Shown: positions 1 through 9,367, counted from the first letter of the stretch. The stretch is 64,000 nt of DNA from Rhizobium rosettiformans (GCF_016806065.1 NZ_CP032405.1:3128001-3192000); one strand, 5' to 3'. Translations and numbers: made by a program. The notes: generated by a model from the sequence alone, not told the origin.

Positions 1-554
1 CTTACCGAGACTTGCTCGACAAGCTGCGCGTCCAGAATTTCGCGGATTTCTCGGTGGCCGTAAAGCAGGGCGCCTCCGCCGGCCGCCTCGCCGGCACCGT
101 CATCTCGCGCCAGGAGCGCAAGACCCGCACCGGCAACAAGATGGGCATCATTACCTTCTCGGATGCCTCTGGCCAGTATGAAGCGGTTCTCTTCTCTGAA
201 GGCCTCAACCAGTATCGCGACCTTCTGGAAGCGGGGAAATCGCTGGTGCTGACAGTTCAGGCGGAAGAGCGGCCCGAGGGCATCGGATTGCGCATCCAGA
301 CGGCGCAGTCGCTGGAAGAACAGTCGATCCGCATGCAGAAGGCGATGCGCGTCTTCGTCCGGGATTCCGGTCCCTTGCGCGCTGTCGCCGCACATCTGAA
401 CGCAAGGGGCGACGGGCTCGTCTCCTTCATCGTGATCAAGGACGAAGGCCAGCGCGAAATCGAGGTGGAACTGACCGAACGCTTCCGAATCTCCCCCGAG
501 ATCGCCGCCGCCATGCGCTCGACCCCCGGCGTCCTCGACGTCGAACTGGTTTAA
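1..554 (+). CDS. dnaE: DNA polymerase III subunit alpha, C-terminal end (partial)
   Basis: This is the 3' end of the replicative polymerase gene; the reading frame is already open at the window edge, so the start lies outside. The visible ~184 residues contain the OB-fold of bacterial DnaE (GRLAGTVISRQERKT, then GIITFSDASGQYEAVLF) followed by the C-terminal region that contacts the clamp loader in characterised DnaE proteins. The polymerase and PHP domains are not visible, so the call depends on this tail alone, which is very characteristic. It ends three bases before the convergent L,D-transpeptidase stop. Confidence 0.9.
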   Translation, partial: YRDLLDKLRVQNFADFSVAVKQGASAGRLAGTVISRQERKTRTGNKMGIITFSDASGQYEAVLFSEGLNQYRDLLEAGKSLVLTVQAEERPEGIGLRIQTAQSLEEQSIRMQKAMRVFVRDSGPLRAVAAHLNARGDGLVSFIVIKDEGQREIEVELTERFRISPEIAAAMRSTPGVLDVELV

Positions 555-557
555 TTG

Positions 558-1790
558 TCAGGCCCGCGGCTTGGCCCGGGTCACTGTGATGAAATCCGTC
601 CCGTCGCCGGTCTCCGGGCCGATGCCGGTATCCGAGATTGTGATCGAGGATCCCTCGCTCAGCATGGTTTCGATGCGGGCGCGCACGTCGTCCGGGATGA
701 CGATGCGCGAAAGCGCTGCCTCGGCCGAGAAGATCGACTTGTCGTCCGCCGGGGTGACGATGCCAAGACGCTTCTGCGTCGATGCAGGAAGATGGTCATC
801 CAGCGTCACGCCACGCCATTCGGCCTTGCGCTTGTAGCGATCGACCGCAGTCGCTTCGATGAAATGGGTGCCAAGCGCCTTCTCTGGCTCCCGGATATTG
901 ACGGGGGCTGAAACGAGTGGCGTGAATTTCTGCCGGATCATCAACTGGCCCATCGGCGGGTGGTCTTCTCCGGCTTCCATATAGAGGGCGTTCAGAAAAA
1001 CCTCGGACAGGATCTGCGGGTCCTTCTCGATACCCTTCTTTTCCTTGAACGCCTTGATCGCCGAAATCGTCCGCGTGCCGAGCAAGCCATCGGAAACGCC
1101 GGCATCGAAGCCGAGCGTGCCGAGAAGCCGCTGGACGTCGGACACGACGTCGCGCTGGGTGCGACGTGTAATCAGGATGCGCAGCGGAGGCGGTTCCGCG
1201 ACGGTCACTTTTGTCTCGGCGCCACTACGCGGTGGAACCGCATTCATTGCCACTTCAACGGGCGCCAGCCCCGCCTCGACGCGAGCGGGCCTGAGCTCCA
1301 CATCCGAGAGCAGCCCACCATCGTCAACCGGCAGGCGCGGCGTGAACAGATTGGCGTGGGTGATGGATTGCGGCGCGATGGGATCGTCGGTGATGATCAC
1401 ATGCGCGCCACGCTCGGTCATGGAAAAGAGCGTCTTGGCAAAGCCGTTCGGCAGGCGCACGCAGCCATGTGAAGCCGGATAGCCAGGCAGCTTGCCTTCG
1501 TGCAGGGCAATGCCCGACCAGGTCAGACGTTGCATGAAGGGCATGGGCGCGTTCGAATAAAGGTTGGACTCGTGATACTTGCGCTTCTCCAGGATCGAGA
1601 AGATCCCCGATGGCGTGGTATGTCCGGGCTTGCCGGTCGAGACTTTTGTCGTCGCCACCACCTCGTCCCCGTCATAAACGGTCAGCGTCTGTTCCGCCTT
1701 CGAGATATAGATCTGCAGGGGCCCATCGGCAGCAAGCGCCGTGCTGGAGAGCAATGACAGGCTGATGGCGAGGGCGAAACGCTGAAACAT
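558..1790 (-). CDS. L,D-transpeptidase (YkuD domain) with peptidoglycan-binding domain
   Basis: Periplasmic enzyme expected to make 3-3 cross-links in peptidoglycan or to anchor proteins to it. Residues 1-20 form a Sec signal peptide ending in ALA. The YkuD domain follows immediately, with the catalytic motif HEGKLPGYPASHGCVRLP, giving His97, His108 and nucleophile Cys110. A PG_binding_1 repeat lies in the middle (DVQRLLGTLGFDAGVSDGLLG). The length of 410 residues is longer than minimal YkuD proteins because of the binding domain and a C-terminal extension of unknown role. The gene is monocistronic and convergent with dnaE. Confidence 0.88.
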   Translation of the reverse strand: MFQRFALAISLSLLSSTALAADGPLQIYISKAEQTLTVYDGDEVVATTKVSTGKPGHTTPSGIFSILEKRKYHESNLYSNAPMPFMQRLTWSGIALHEGKLPGYPASHGCVRLPNGFAKTLFSMTERGAHVIITDDPIAPQSITHANLFTPRLPVDDGGLLSDVELRPARVEAGLAPVEVAMNAVPPRSGAETKVTVAEPPPLRILITRRTQRDVVSDVQRLLGTLGFDAGVSDGLLGTRTISAIKAFKEKKGIEKDPQILSEVFLNALYMEAGEDHPPMGQLMIRQKFTPLVSAPVNIREPEKALGTHFIEATAVDRYKRKAEWRGVTLDDHLPASTQKRLGIVTPADDKSIFSAEAALSRIVIPDDVRARIETMLSEGSSITISDTGIGPETGDGTDFITVTRAKPRA

Positions 1791-1929
1791 GATCGACCAT
1801 TCGAAACGCGATACACAAGCGTCCGCAGTCTAAGCGACGATGTTTAAGAAAAGTTTCGCGAAAAGACCTCGATGTGCCACTCACGCGGCTGTGATCGTCT
1901 GTCCACAGATGCCGCGAGCAGTGCCTTCG

Positions 1930-2661
1930 TCATGGGGCATGCGACGGGCGTGGTCTCAGTTGCGGCGAGGCGACCACCAGCAGCAGGGCAGCAAGCGGCA
2001 GGGAAAAGGCATGGCCTATGTGCTTGAAGCCGAGCGCACCGACGAGCCCGCCGACGAAGAACATGCCGACGATGGGCAGCAGGATGCCGAGCTTGCGGCT
2101 GTCCGTTGCAAGCGGTGGATGATCGAGGAGCCGGGCGATCCGGCCATAGGCGAGCTTGCCGAATTCGATGCCGACATCGGTAATCATGCCGGTCAAATGG
2201 GTGGTGCGGATGCGGGCGCCGGAGATCTTGGTGATCGTCGCGTTCTGGAGGCCCATCACGAAGCAGAGGAGAAGGGCGGTCACCGCTGCGGCTGAAGCCG
2301 CCGGCACGAGGGCACCGATCCCGGCAAAGGCAATCAGCAGGCCGGATTCGAGCGCCAGCGGATAGGCATACTGCTGTCGGCGCGCATGGCGCCGGGCCCA
2401 GTTGATCAGGACTGCCGAGCACGCAGCGCCGAGCGTAAAGCTGATGAGAAGTGCGATGCCAGCGCCGACCAGCCCGAAAAGCCCGAGTGCCAGATTGTCG
2501 GCAATCGCGGAGACGATGCCGGTCATGTGCGATGTATAGTGACCGATGGCAAGGAAGCCGCCGGCATTCATCGCGCCCGCGACAAAAGCCAGGATGGTGC
2601 CGAGCAGCAGGTCGTTAGGCCGCGTGCGGCGATGGGCGGCGGCAAACCGCAAAAGCCGCAT
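1930..2661 (-). CDS. DUF1275 (YoaK) family membrane protein
   Basis: Integral membrane protein of the YoaK/DUF1275 family, whose function is not established. Family hallmarks are visible: AGAMNAGGFLAIGHYTSHMTG in the first helix pair and MGLQNATITKISGARIRTTH in the middle, with about six hydrophobic segments. I chose the ATG at 2661 because an AGGGCGG Shine-Dalgarno-like sequence precedes it. A GTG at 2724 would add 21 polar residues with a weaker ribosome site. It lies just downstream of dinB on the same strand with a gap of about 70 bp, so co-transcription is possible. Confidence 0.8.
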   Translation of the reverse strand: MRLLRFAAAHRRTRPNDLLLGTILAFVAGAMNAGGFLAIGHYTSHMTGIVSAIADNLALGLFGLVGAGIALLISFTLGAACSAVLINWARRHARRQQYAYPLALESGLLIAFAGIGALVPAASAAAVTALLLCFVMGLQNATITKISGARIRTTHLTGMITDVGIEFGKLAYGRIARLLDHPPLATDSRKLGILLPIVGMFFVGGLVGALGFKHIGHAFSLPLAALLLVVASPQLRPRPSHAP

Positions 2662-2732
2662 GTGTCCGCCCTGGCGCCCTGGGAGCCGGCTGTGATCCGT
2701 GATGATGGAGGGTGCCTGCGTCACGGAATCGC

Positions 2733-4016
2733 CTATCGCTTGGACGAGAAAGTGTAACCCGTCTGAACCGTACCCTTGCCGAATTTGTCACGCAATTTGT
2801 CCATCGCGGCCTCTGCCGCTGCCCGCCGTGCAGCCTGGACATCGACAAGGTCAGGCGGATCGGCAAGCGCCGGATCCTGCAGATCGCTGACACCGATCCC
2901 GATCAGGCGGAAGCGCGTTCCATCCGCTTCCTTCTCCAGGAGCGACATGCCGGTGCGAAAGATCCGGTCGGCCAACTGGGTGGGGTCGTCGAGCCGTCGG
3001 TTGCGCGTCCTGAGTTTGAAGTCGGCCGTCTTCAGTTTCAGGACGACAGTCTGCCCGGCGATCTCGTGTCGCTTCAGCCGCCAGGCGACCTTTTCGGACA
3101 GGGCCCGCAGATGCACTACGAGATCGTCGAGCCGGTGAATGTCGTCGAAGAAGGTCGTTTCGGCCGAGACGCTTTTGGCCGGGTCATTCGGGTGTACCGT
3201 CCGCTCGTCAATTCCACGGGACAGGCGCGCGAGGCGTTGCCCCATCGAGCCATAGCGGCGCATGAGATCGCTCTCGTCCATCACCTGCAATTGCCCGATG
3301 GTCCGGATACCGTCGGCCTGTAGCGTCGTGGCAAAGGCCTTGCCGACACCCCAGATCATCGTCACCGGCTTGTCGGCGAGGAAGGTCAGCGCCTCGGCCT
3401 CGCCGATCACTGAGAAACCGCGTGGCTTCTGAAGGTCGGAGGCGACCTTGGCGAGGAACTTGCAGTAGGAGAGCCCGACGGAGACGGTAATGCCGATCTC
3501 CTGCTCGATGCGTCGGGCAAGCCTCGCCAGCACCCGGGCGGGCGGATCGTGATGCAGCAGTTCGGTGCCGCGCAGATCGAGAAAGGCCTCGTCGATCGAA
3601 ATCGGCTGCACGAGCGGTGTCAGCTCCTCCATCATCGCCCGGATTTCGCGGCCGACACGGGAATACTTCTCCATGTCGGGCTTGATGACCACCGCCTGGG
3701 GACAGGCCTCGAGCGCCTTGAACATCGGCATGGCCGAGCGCACGCCGTGAATGCGCGCCACGTAGCAGGCGGTCGAGACGACCCCGCGCTTGCCGCCGCC
3801 AATGATCACCGGCTTGTCGATCAGTTCCGGATTTTCGCGCTTCTCCACCGAGGCGTAGAAAGCATCACAATCGATGTGAGCGATCGACAGGTCGTAAAGC
3901 TCGGAATGATAGACGAGCCTCGGGCTGCCGCAGGAACGACAACGTCGCGCACCCTCGGCCTGCCCGGTCAGGCAGTCACGACAAAAGCCGGAATGATCAG
4001 GAGCAGCGCGCGTCAT
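2733..4016 (-). CDS. dinB: DNA polymerase IV (Y-family) with N-terminal Cys motif
   Basis: Error-prone translesion polymerase. The catalytic core begins near residue 44 with [14 protein letters not shown] (metal-binding Asp) and has SIDEAFLDL with the second acidic pair, followed by the helix-hairpin-helix and little-finger regions ([20 protein letters not shown]). About 40 residues precede the core and hold two CxxC pairs (FCRDCL and RCRSCG), a probable zinc ribbon absent from E. coli DinB. Total length is 427 against about 350 for E. coli. No LexA box was identified upstream. Rhizobia usually carry more than one dinB; this call does not tell which paralogue it is. Confidence 0.93.
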   Translation of the reverse strand: MTRAAPDHSGFCRDCLTGQAEGARRCRSCGSPRLVYHSELYDLSIAHIDCDAFYASVEKRENPELIDKPVIIGGGKRGVVSTACYVARIHGVRSAMPMFKALEACPQAVVIKPDMEKYSRVGREIRAMMEELTPLVQPISIDEAFLDLRGTELLHHDPPARVLARLARRIEQEIGITVSVGLSYCKFLAKVASDLQKPRGFSVIGEAEALTFLADKPVTMIWGVGKAFATTLQADGIRTIGQLQVMDESDLMRRYGSMGQRLARLSRGIDERTVHPNDPAKSVSAETTFFDDIHRLDDLVVHLRALSEKVAWRLKRHEIAGQTVVLKLKTADFKLRTRNRRLDDPTQLADRIFRTGMSLLEKEADGTRFRLIGIGVSDLQDPALADPPDLVDVQAARRAAAEAAMDKLRDKFGKGTVQTGYTFSSKR

Positions 4017-4106
4017 GGCCAGAACAAAGGTTGAACAAGGCGACCATAGGCCGCCCTTTGAACGCAGGCAAGTGCGGCGATGCCGGGAAGGGGGCTCGCC
4101 GCCAGA

Positions 4107-4742
4107 TTAGCCAGCGAAATGCGATCGGATCAGCTCGGACGCCTCCGGCCAGGTGCTGACACGCCGGACGGTTTGGGGTGGCTCGGGCGCGAAGCGGAAG
4201 ATTTCGAGCGGTGGCGGAAGATAGATCAAAAGGCAGTCCGGCACGTGCTGGCCGACCGAGTGCAGATTGTGCACCATGTCGTCGACGAAGACGACGGGCA
4301 GGGGCCGTTCCCCTTGCAACGCCGCCACCATCGGCCCCTTGGCCTCTTCCGTTGCAATCATGGGGAAGATCAGTGTCAGCTGGTCGAGCAGGCGTCGCCG
4401 CACTTCGGCGTGGCGAGGCGGCATGGCAGTGAGGAAGACGAGATCCGCATCCTGGCCGAGCGCATGAAGGCTGTCGACCGCATCGGCAAACGGCGTCTGC
4501 CAGCGCTCCTGCTCGACGAAGAAATCATCGATCAGCGCCTTGACGGCTGGCGCTTCGATCACGCTTTCGTCGGCGCCGGTGACGATGTTTCCGGTCAGCT
4601 TGAAGGAGCGCGGCAAAAGCCTGTGGCCGCGGCTCTGCAGGAACGCCTCGAACGGAGCGGCGAACTGCAGGACGACATCATCGACATCGCAGACGATTAA
4701 CGGCCTATCCGTCAGGCGGATGTGGTCGAGATCCGTCAGCAT
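4107..4742 (-). CDS. HAD-like hydrolase, substrate unknown
   Basis: Probable HAD-superfamily phosphatase. Motif I is seen as VCDVDD at residues 17-22, with Asp19 as candidate nucleophile and Asp21 as general acid. Motif II may be VFLTAMP with its Thr, and a late VVFVDDM segment supplies the acidic motif IV. The 211 residues suit a small cap. Its ATG overlaps the TGA of the upstream DUF3572 gene in the form ATGA, so the two are probably translationally coupled. The substrate cannot be read from the sequence. Confidence 0.72.
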   Translation of the reverse strand: MLTDLDHIRLTDRPLIVCDVDDVVLQFAAPFEAFLQSRGHRLLPRSFKLTGNIVTGADESVIEAPAVKALIDDFFVEQERWQTPFADAVDSLHALGQDADLVFLTAMPPRHAEVRRRLLDQLTLIFPMIATEEAKGPMVAALQGERPLPVVFVDDMVHNLHSVGQHVPDCLLIYLPPPLEIFRFAPEPPQTVRRVSTWPEASELIRSHFAG

Positions 4743-5035
4743 CAGAAATCGGCCGAATCGAAGCTCGGACCGGCGTAGCGGTGATAGGCCTCGACCACCG
4801 TCTCAGGCTTGGTGTCCGTCGCGGTGCAGAATTCCATCAGCGTTGGCTCGTGCTGCATCAGAAACTCCAGCATGCCGGCGAGAAAGGCCGGGTCGCCGAC
4901 GGCCTGGCGCAACTGTGTCGGCTGCACGCCAGACAGCGCGAGGAAACGCGACAGCATCTCCGGTTCGTTTGCCAGCCAGCCGAGCACGGCAACTGCAGTG
5001 GCTTCGGCATCGGCAGGTATATCTCTGTTTTTCAT
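4742..5035 (-). CDS. DUF3572 family protein
   Basis: A 97-residue, mostly helical, acidic protein with the alphaproteobacterial DUF3572 pattern (AVLGWLANEPEMLSRFLALSG, then GMLEFLMQHEP). No catalytic motif, signal peptide or membrane segment is visible and its function is unknown. It is the first gene of a leftward pair with the HAD-like gene and is divergent from divK, with 138 bp between the two start codons. In rhizobia this family is typically found next to divK, which supports the call. Confidence 0.8.
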   Translation of the reverse strand: MKNRDIPADAEATAVAVLGWLANEPEMLSRFLALSGVQPTQLRQAVGDPAFLAGMLEFLMQHEPTLMEFCTATDTKPETVVEAYHRYAGPSFDSADF

Positions 5036-5173
5036 AAAGTCTTTTCCTCTTGCCCTGGCAAATTACCGATTTCGAAACCAAATAGCACTAGCATGCTCGA
5101 AGACGGAAGACGCAACTCGCGCTGGGTCCGGTGTTCCGGACTGGGTGAATGCGCGAGACAAAGGACCGGGTGA

Positions 5174-5545
5174 ATGCCGAAAAAAGTGATGATTGTCGAA
5201 GACAACGAGCTCAACATGAAGCTCTTCCGCGATCTGATCGAGGCATCCGGCTATGAGACAGTGCAGACCCGCAACGGCATGGAAGCCATGGATCTCGCCC
5301 GGCGCCACCGCCCGGATCTGATCCTGATGGACATCCAGTTGCCGGAGGTCTCAGGTCTTGAAGTGACCAAGTGGCTGAAGGACGATCCCGAGCTCCACGT
5401 CATCCCGGTGATAGCCGTCACGGCATTCGCCATGAAGGGCGATGAGGAACGGATCCGGCAGGGTGGCTGTGAAGCCTATGTCTCCAAACCCATCTCGGTC
5501 CCCAAGTTTATCGAGACGATCAAGACCTATCTCGGAGATGCGTGA
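5174..5545 (+). CDS. divK: Cell-cycle response regulator DivK
   Basis: Single-domain CheY-like regulator of the DivJ-PleC-DivK-CtrA pathway that controls asymmetric division. It has 123 residues, the acidic pocket EDN at 9-11, phospho-acceptor Asp53 (LMDIQLP), Thr83 and Lys105 (SKPIS). There is no output domain, as expected for DivK. It is followed after 12 bp by pleD on the same strand, the usual alphaproteobacterial divK-pleD operon. The ATG at 5174 gives the conserved [14 protein letters not shown] start. Confidence 0.95.
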   Translation: MPKKVMIVEDNELNMKLFRDLIEASGYETVQTRNGMEAMDLARRHRPDLILMDIQLPEVSGLEVTKWLKDDPELHVIPVIAVTAFAMKGDEERIRQGGCEAYVSKPISVPKFIETIKTYLGDA

Positions 5546-5557
5546 GGACTGACAGCC

Positions 5558-6931
5558 ATGACTGCCCGTATTCTGGTCGTCGATGATATACCTGCCAACG
5601 TCAAGCTGCTCGAAGCGCGGCTGATGGCGGAGTATTTCGACGTGCTGACGGCAAGCAATGGCCGCGACGCGCTCGATATCTGCGATCGCACCCAGGTCGA
5701 CGTCATCCTCCTCGACATCATGATGCCGGAAATGGACGGCTTCGAAGTCTGCGAAAGGCTGAAGTCTAACCCGCGTACGGCGCATATCCCGGTGGTCATG
5801 GTTACCGCCCTCGACCAGCCCTCCGATCGCGTCCGGGGTCTGCAGGCCGGCGCTGATGATTTCCTGACGAAGCCGGTCAACGACCTGCAGCTCATCTCGC
5901 GGGTGAAGAGCCTCGTGCGCTTGAAGACGCTGACGGACGAGTTACGCATCCGTCATGACACGACCCGCGAGGCCGGCATCGGTGATGTCTTCAGGCTTCA
6001 GGAGGGGCGCCTCGAAGAGCAGGCGCAGGTTCTGCTCGTCGACAGCCGCGGTGCCTCCCAGGAACGCATCATCAAGGCGCTGAAGCCGATTGCCGAAGTC
6101 AGCGCCATGTCTGACCCGCAGGCGGCGGTGTTCGAGGCGGCTGAGAACGCTTTCGATCTGGTCATCGTCAACAGCAATCTCGAAGACTACGACCCCTTGC
6201 GTCTCTGCTCGCAGATCCGGTCGCTGGAACGCACCCGCTTCATCCCGATCCTGCTGATCACCGAGCAGGGGGATGAGCAGATGATCATCCGGGCGCTCGA
6301 TCTCGGCGTGAACGACTACATCGTGCGCCCGCTCGATCCGAACGAGATGATTGCCCGCACGCTGACCCAGGTCCGTCGCAAGCGCTTCAACGACCGGCTG
6401 CGCAACAGTGTGCGCCAGACGATCGAGCTTGCCGTCACCGATGGGCTCACGGGCCTCCACAATCGCCGCTATCTCGACACGCATCTGCGCACCTTGTTTG
6501 CCCGCGCCAAGGTGCGTGGCCGGCCGCTGACGCTGTGCATCACAGACATCGACCGCTTCAAGCAGGTCAATGATGTCTATGGCCATGATGCCGGCGACGA
6601 AGTGCTGAAGGAGTTTGCCGGCCGTATACGCTCGACTGTACGCGGGGCCGATCTAGCCTGCCGTTTTGGCGGCGAGGAATTCGTCGTCGTGATGCCCGAC
6701 ACACCGGCGGAAGTCGCCGCAACCGTTGCCGAGAGGCTCCGTGGCATGATCGAAGCCCGTCCCTTCCAGCTTCGTTCCGGCGAGAGCCCGCTGATGCTGA
6801 CGGCATCCATGGGCATCGCCACGATCGGTCCTGGGGTTGAAACGCCCGAGCAGCTTCTGAAGCAGGCCGACCGGGCCCTCTATGAAGCGAAGAACTCCGG
6901 TCGCAACCGCGTTGTGGCCGCCGCCGCGTGA
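5558..6931 (+). CDS. pleD: PleD response regulator diguanylate cyclase
   Basis: Makes cyclic di-GMP after phosphorylation and acts in polar development. It has 457 residues in three domains: REC with Asp53 (LLDIMMPEMDG) at 1-120, a degenerate REC-like adaptor at about 150-290, and a GGDEF domain with active site RFGGEEF near residue 370. An RGAD sequence five residues before GGEEF matches the RxxD inhibitory I-site, so product inhibition is expected. It is transcribed with divK. The adaptor REC retains few acidic pocket residues and is probably not phosphorylated. Confidence 0.95.
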   Translation: MTARILVVDDIPANVKLLEARLMAEYFDVLTASNGRDALDICDRTQVDVILLDIMMPEMDGFEVCERLKSNPRTAHIPVVMVTALDQPSDRVRGLQAGADDFLTKPVNDLQLISRVKSLVRLKTLTDELRIRHDTTREAGIGDVFRLQEGRLEEQAQVLLVDSRGASQERIIKALKPIAEVSAMSDPQAAVFEAAENAFDLVIVNSNLEDYDPLRLCSQIRSLERTRFIPILLITEQGDEQMIIRALDLGVNDYIVRPLDPNEMIARTLTQVRRKRFNDRLRNSVRQTIELAVTDGLTGLHNRRYLDTHLRTLFARAKVRGRPLTLCITDIDRFKQVNDVYGHDAGDEVLKEFAGRIRSTVRGADLACRFGGEEFVVVMPDTPAEVAATVAERLRGMIEARPFQLRSGESPLMLTASMGIATIGPGVETPEQLLKQADRALYEAKNSGRNRVVAAAA

Positions 6932-7399
6932 CCGAGAGGGCCAGCGGGTGGCGTTAAAAGCTTAAGTTCTGCAGGCTGTCAGAAAGATTTTCACAGGTTT
7001 TTTCAATTGCCGCCATCTGGGGCATGCCGGGTAAATCTTGCTGACTTTTTGAGCAGTTACAAAACGACTTATTTTCCGCGAGGCGAATAGTGTTGATGCT
7101 GATCCGGTCGAGCAGACCTGCGCTGAGCGCGAATGTGCTTACTCGGGTTTGTATTTAATTGAATATTAGAGTGTTCTGGTGCCGTCTGATCTCGTGCAGC
7201 CAAGTCAGTCCTCGTCGTGTGGTCAAACTAAGCTTGAGAAGATCTGGAATGCATCTTCGGTAACCTCAAGTTTCAATGTGTGTAGAACTGACTATCGCGT
7301 GAGAATCGTAAGTTCAACCGAACCTAATTTAACCATAAAGCAGCGAGGCCCGGGTAAGCAGTTAATAAACTGTTGATTTTTGTCTCTACTTGAGAGAAC
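6932..7399. other. Intergenic region downstream of pleD, no gene supported
   Basis: About 470 bp between pleD and the structured RNA candidate. It is clearly more AT-rich than the flanks (runs such as TATTTAATTGAATATTAG near 7153). Short frames here have no recognisable protein, no convincing ribosome-binding site and poor codon use. It probably contains the promoter of the RNA candidate, but I could not assign -35/-10 boxes with confidence. Confidence 0.5.
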
Positions 7400-7590
7400 T
7401 TGCAGCCATCGGACAAGACCCCTTCGGAGGTCATCAATACCCCATGATGCTCAGGTCCGCCGCATCTCCTGGGTCGTGGGGTCGGTCGGTTGGTATGCAA
7501 CGTCAAAAACGGTTCCTCGTGCCGTGTTGTGTGCCGGCCGACCCCCTAATCAGACACCGGTTTCCGCAAGGAAGCCGGTGTTTTTCGTTT
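7400..7590 (+). ncRNA. Candidate structured small RNA with intrinsic terminator
   Basis: Three inverted repeats occur in series. A small GACC/GGTC hairpin lies near 7417-7434. A long hairpin has the arm 7478-7489 (GGGGTCGGTCGG) pairing with 7534-7545 (CCGGCCGACCCC, one G:U) plus inner pairing. A perfect terminator lies at 7555-7585. No reading frame explains this compensated structure. The RNA would be up to about 190 nt, and the 5' end is a guess. It does not show signatures I know for SRP RNA, tmRNA or RNase P; a 6S-like or rhizobial trans-acting RNA remains possible. Confidence 0.45.
7555..7585 (+). terminator. Rho-independent terminator of the small RNA candidate
   Basis: An 11-bp stem, CACCGGTTTCC with GGAAGCCGGTG (one T:G wobble), closes a GCAA tetraloop and is followed by five T residues. 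It points rightward and cannot serve rpmG, which has its own terminator at 7629-7664. Confidence 0.8.
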
Positions 7591-7628
7591 GGTGTCAGTG
7601 TCCGGGCAGGCGAGGATCGCTGCAAAAG

Positions 7629-7664
7629 AAAAAGGCGCGTCGCAGGAAGCGACACGCCTTTTTT
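7629..7664 (-). terminator. Rho-independent terminator of rpmG
   Basis: The inverted repeat GGCGCGTCGC / GCGACACGCC (one wobble) has a short AGGAA loop, flanked by an A-run on the left and a T-run on the right. On the minus strand this gives a stem followed by U residues about 20 bp after the rpmG stop. It could work in both directions. Confidence 0.75.
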
Positions 7665-7684
7665 GAAAAGCCCTCGATCAAGTC

Positions 7685-7852
7685 TTACTTGATCTTGGTT
7701 TCCTTGAACTCGACATGCTTCTTAGCAACCGGGTCGTACTTGGTCTTCGTCATCTTTTCCGTCATCGTGCGGCTGTTCTTCGTGGTCACGTAGAAGAAAC
7801 CCGTGTCAGCTGTCGACAGAAGCTTGATCTTGATGGTTGTAGCCTTGGCCAT
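7685..7852 (-). CDS. rpmG: 50S ribosomal protein L33
   Basis: Small ribosomal protein of the large subunit, 55 residues, the normal length for proteobacterial L33. The start [20 protein letters not shown] and the end [10 protein letters not shown] are typical. It lacks the zinc-binding CxxC pairs found in the C+ form, so it is the zinc-independent type. I chose the ATG at 7852 because AGGACG precedes it; the upstream in-frame ATG at 7903 would add 17 residues unlike any L33. The gene is monocistronic with its own terminator. Confidence 0.96.
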   Translation of the reverse strand: MAKATTIKIKLLSTADTGFFYVTTKNSRTMTEKMTKTKYDPVAKKHVEFKETKIK

Positions 7853-7942
7853 GGTCGTCCTGCCTCTAATAAACGAAGCCGTGGACGACCGAACGAGGCC
7901 CACGGCAAATCTGGCGCGAAACTACAAATCGCGCCCGAAAAG

Positions 7943-9127
7943 TCAAGTGCGTTTCGGCTTAAAAAGCAGGCGTCCCAGGGAAAGCACCACATAGAGCGCA
8001 AAGAAGCCCGCAATTGCCCAGGCAAATCCGTCATTGCCGGTGATATCGATGGCCGCTCCGATGGCCTGAGGACCCGCGACCGTGCCGACTGCATAGCAGA
8101 AAATAAAAGCGGCATTGGCCGCCGCTAGGTCGGCGCCGGTGAGTCGCGAGCCGAGATGGCTGAGGCCGACAGTGTAGAGGCCGGCGACACATCCCCCCCA
8201 GAACAGCAGAACGATGGCCATCAGGTGCCAGTGGCCGGACAGCCAGGGCAATGTCAGGGATCCGGCAAGCCCGACAATAGCGAGAATCGATAAAAGCAGG
8301 CGCCGGTCACGCATTCGGTCGGAGATCAGTCCTAGCGGGATCTGGAAGATCATGTTGCCCACACCCATGACGGTGAGGAGAAGCGCTGCCTGTGTCTCGG
8401 TAAAGCCGCTGCGGGTGGCATAGATCGGGAAGAGGGAAAGGCCGCCGGCCTCAACCGCCCCGAAGACGAAAACGGCAACCGTCGCTGTCGGCACCAGGAA
8501 AATGTAGCGGAAGAAATGCATCTCCGGCTTTTCGCTGAGCACCGGGCTTTCGTTGCGGGCGATGTAGATCGGGATGGCGGCCGCGAGGATCGCGATTGCG
8601 CCGACCGCAAAGGGCAGGAGCCCGTCGCTTCCAAGGACGGAGAAGAGCAGGGGACCACAGGCAAACCCGACAGCGAGCATCGTCGCATAGATGCCCATCA
8701 CGAGGCCGCGTTTGCGCGAAGGGGCTGCCGCATTGATCCAAAACTCGGAGAGGATGAAGAGAGTCGTGGTTGCGCCGTGAAACACGATGCGCAAGGGAAA
8801 CCACATCCAGAACTGTTCGGCATAGTAGAAGCCGATCGCGCTGATCGCTGACAGCACCACGGCCCAGAGCATGGTCGGCACGACGCCGAGCTTGTGGGCG
8901 AGTTTGGTGGTCACGGGAGCAGCCGCCATGGCAGCAATGCCCGCCATAGCCGAATTGAGCCCGATCAGCGTCGAGGAGATGCCGCGCTTTTCGAGAATGA
9001 TGCTGAGCAGCGGCAGGCCTAGGCCGATCGCAATGCCCACGGCCGAGATCGCCGAAATCGCCGCGAAGAGCGAGGGCCAGTGGATGTCCTCGCGGTCGCC
9101 GTTCAGGCCGCCATTGGTCTCAGACAT
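7943..9127 (-). CDS. MFS transporter, YcaD-like
   Basis: Twelve-helix major facilitator permease of 394 residues. Features include a Gly/Ala-rich first half (LIGLNSAMAGIAAMAAAP), a long segment with FWINAAAPSRKRGLVMGIY at about residues 130-150, and the loop GLISDRMRDRRLLL between helices 8 and 9, which matches the MFS signature. The arrangement resembles the YcaD/UMF subgroup. The substrate is unknown. It is transcribed leftward from a 240-bp region that holds no gene. Confidence 0.8.
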   Translation of the reverse strand: MSETNGGLNGDREDIHWPSLFAAISAISAVGIAIGLGLPLLSIILEKRGISSTLIGLNSAMAGIAAMAAAPVTTKLAHKLGVVPTMLWAVVLSAISAIGFYYAEQFWMWFPLRIVFHGATTTLFILSEFWINAAAPSRKRGLVMGIYATMLAVGFACGPLLFSVLGSDGLLPFAVGAIAILAAAIPIYIARNESPVLSEKPEMHFFRYIFLVPTATVAVFVFGAVEAGGLSLFPIYATRSGFTETQAALLLTVMGVGNMIFQIPLGLISDRMRDRRLLLSILAIVGLAGSLTLPWLSGHWHLMAIVLLFWGGCVAGLYTVGLSHLGSRLTGADLAAANAAFIFCYAVGTVAGPQAIGAAIDITGNDGFAWAIAGFFALYVVLSLGRLLFKPKRT

Positions 9128-9367
9128 CGGACACCCGGTCGTTCATGTCGCGTTCCTGCCTGAGGCATGACCGCAGGCGCGCAGGTGTCGAAATCTGTGA
9201 TGGCATCGGCGCGTACCAGCTCCCGGGCATAGTCGATCGGCGCGGCATGTTCAGACTGGAAACCCCGCGCCTGTCAAGCGCTTCTGATATCCCCGGTCCG
9301 AATCAAGACTGCGCCTCTGGGCGACGTTTAACGACAAACCGCCACAGTCACGTGACGGGTCTGTGAC

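Noticed and set aside
7400..7590. Identity of the RNA candidate as 4.5S SRP RNA, tmRNA or RNase P RNA
   Set aside because: The GGAAG/AGCAG core of SRP RNA, the tRNA-like and tag parts of tmRNA and the RNase P conserved boxes are not present.
7380..7793. Frames across the pleD-rpmG spacer
   Set aside because: They cross two terminators and overlap rpmG; composition is not protein-like.
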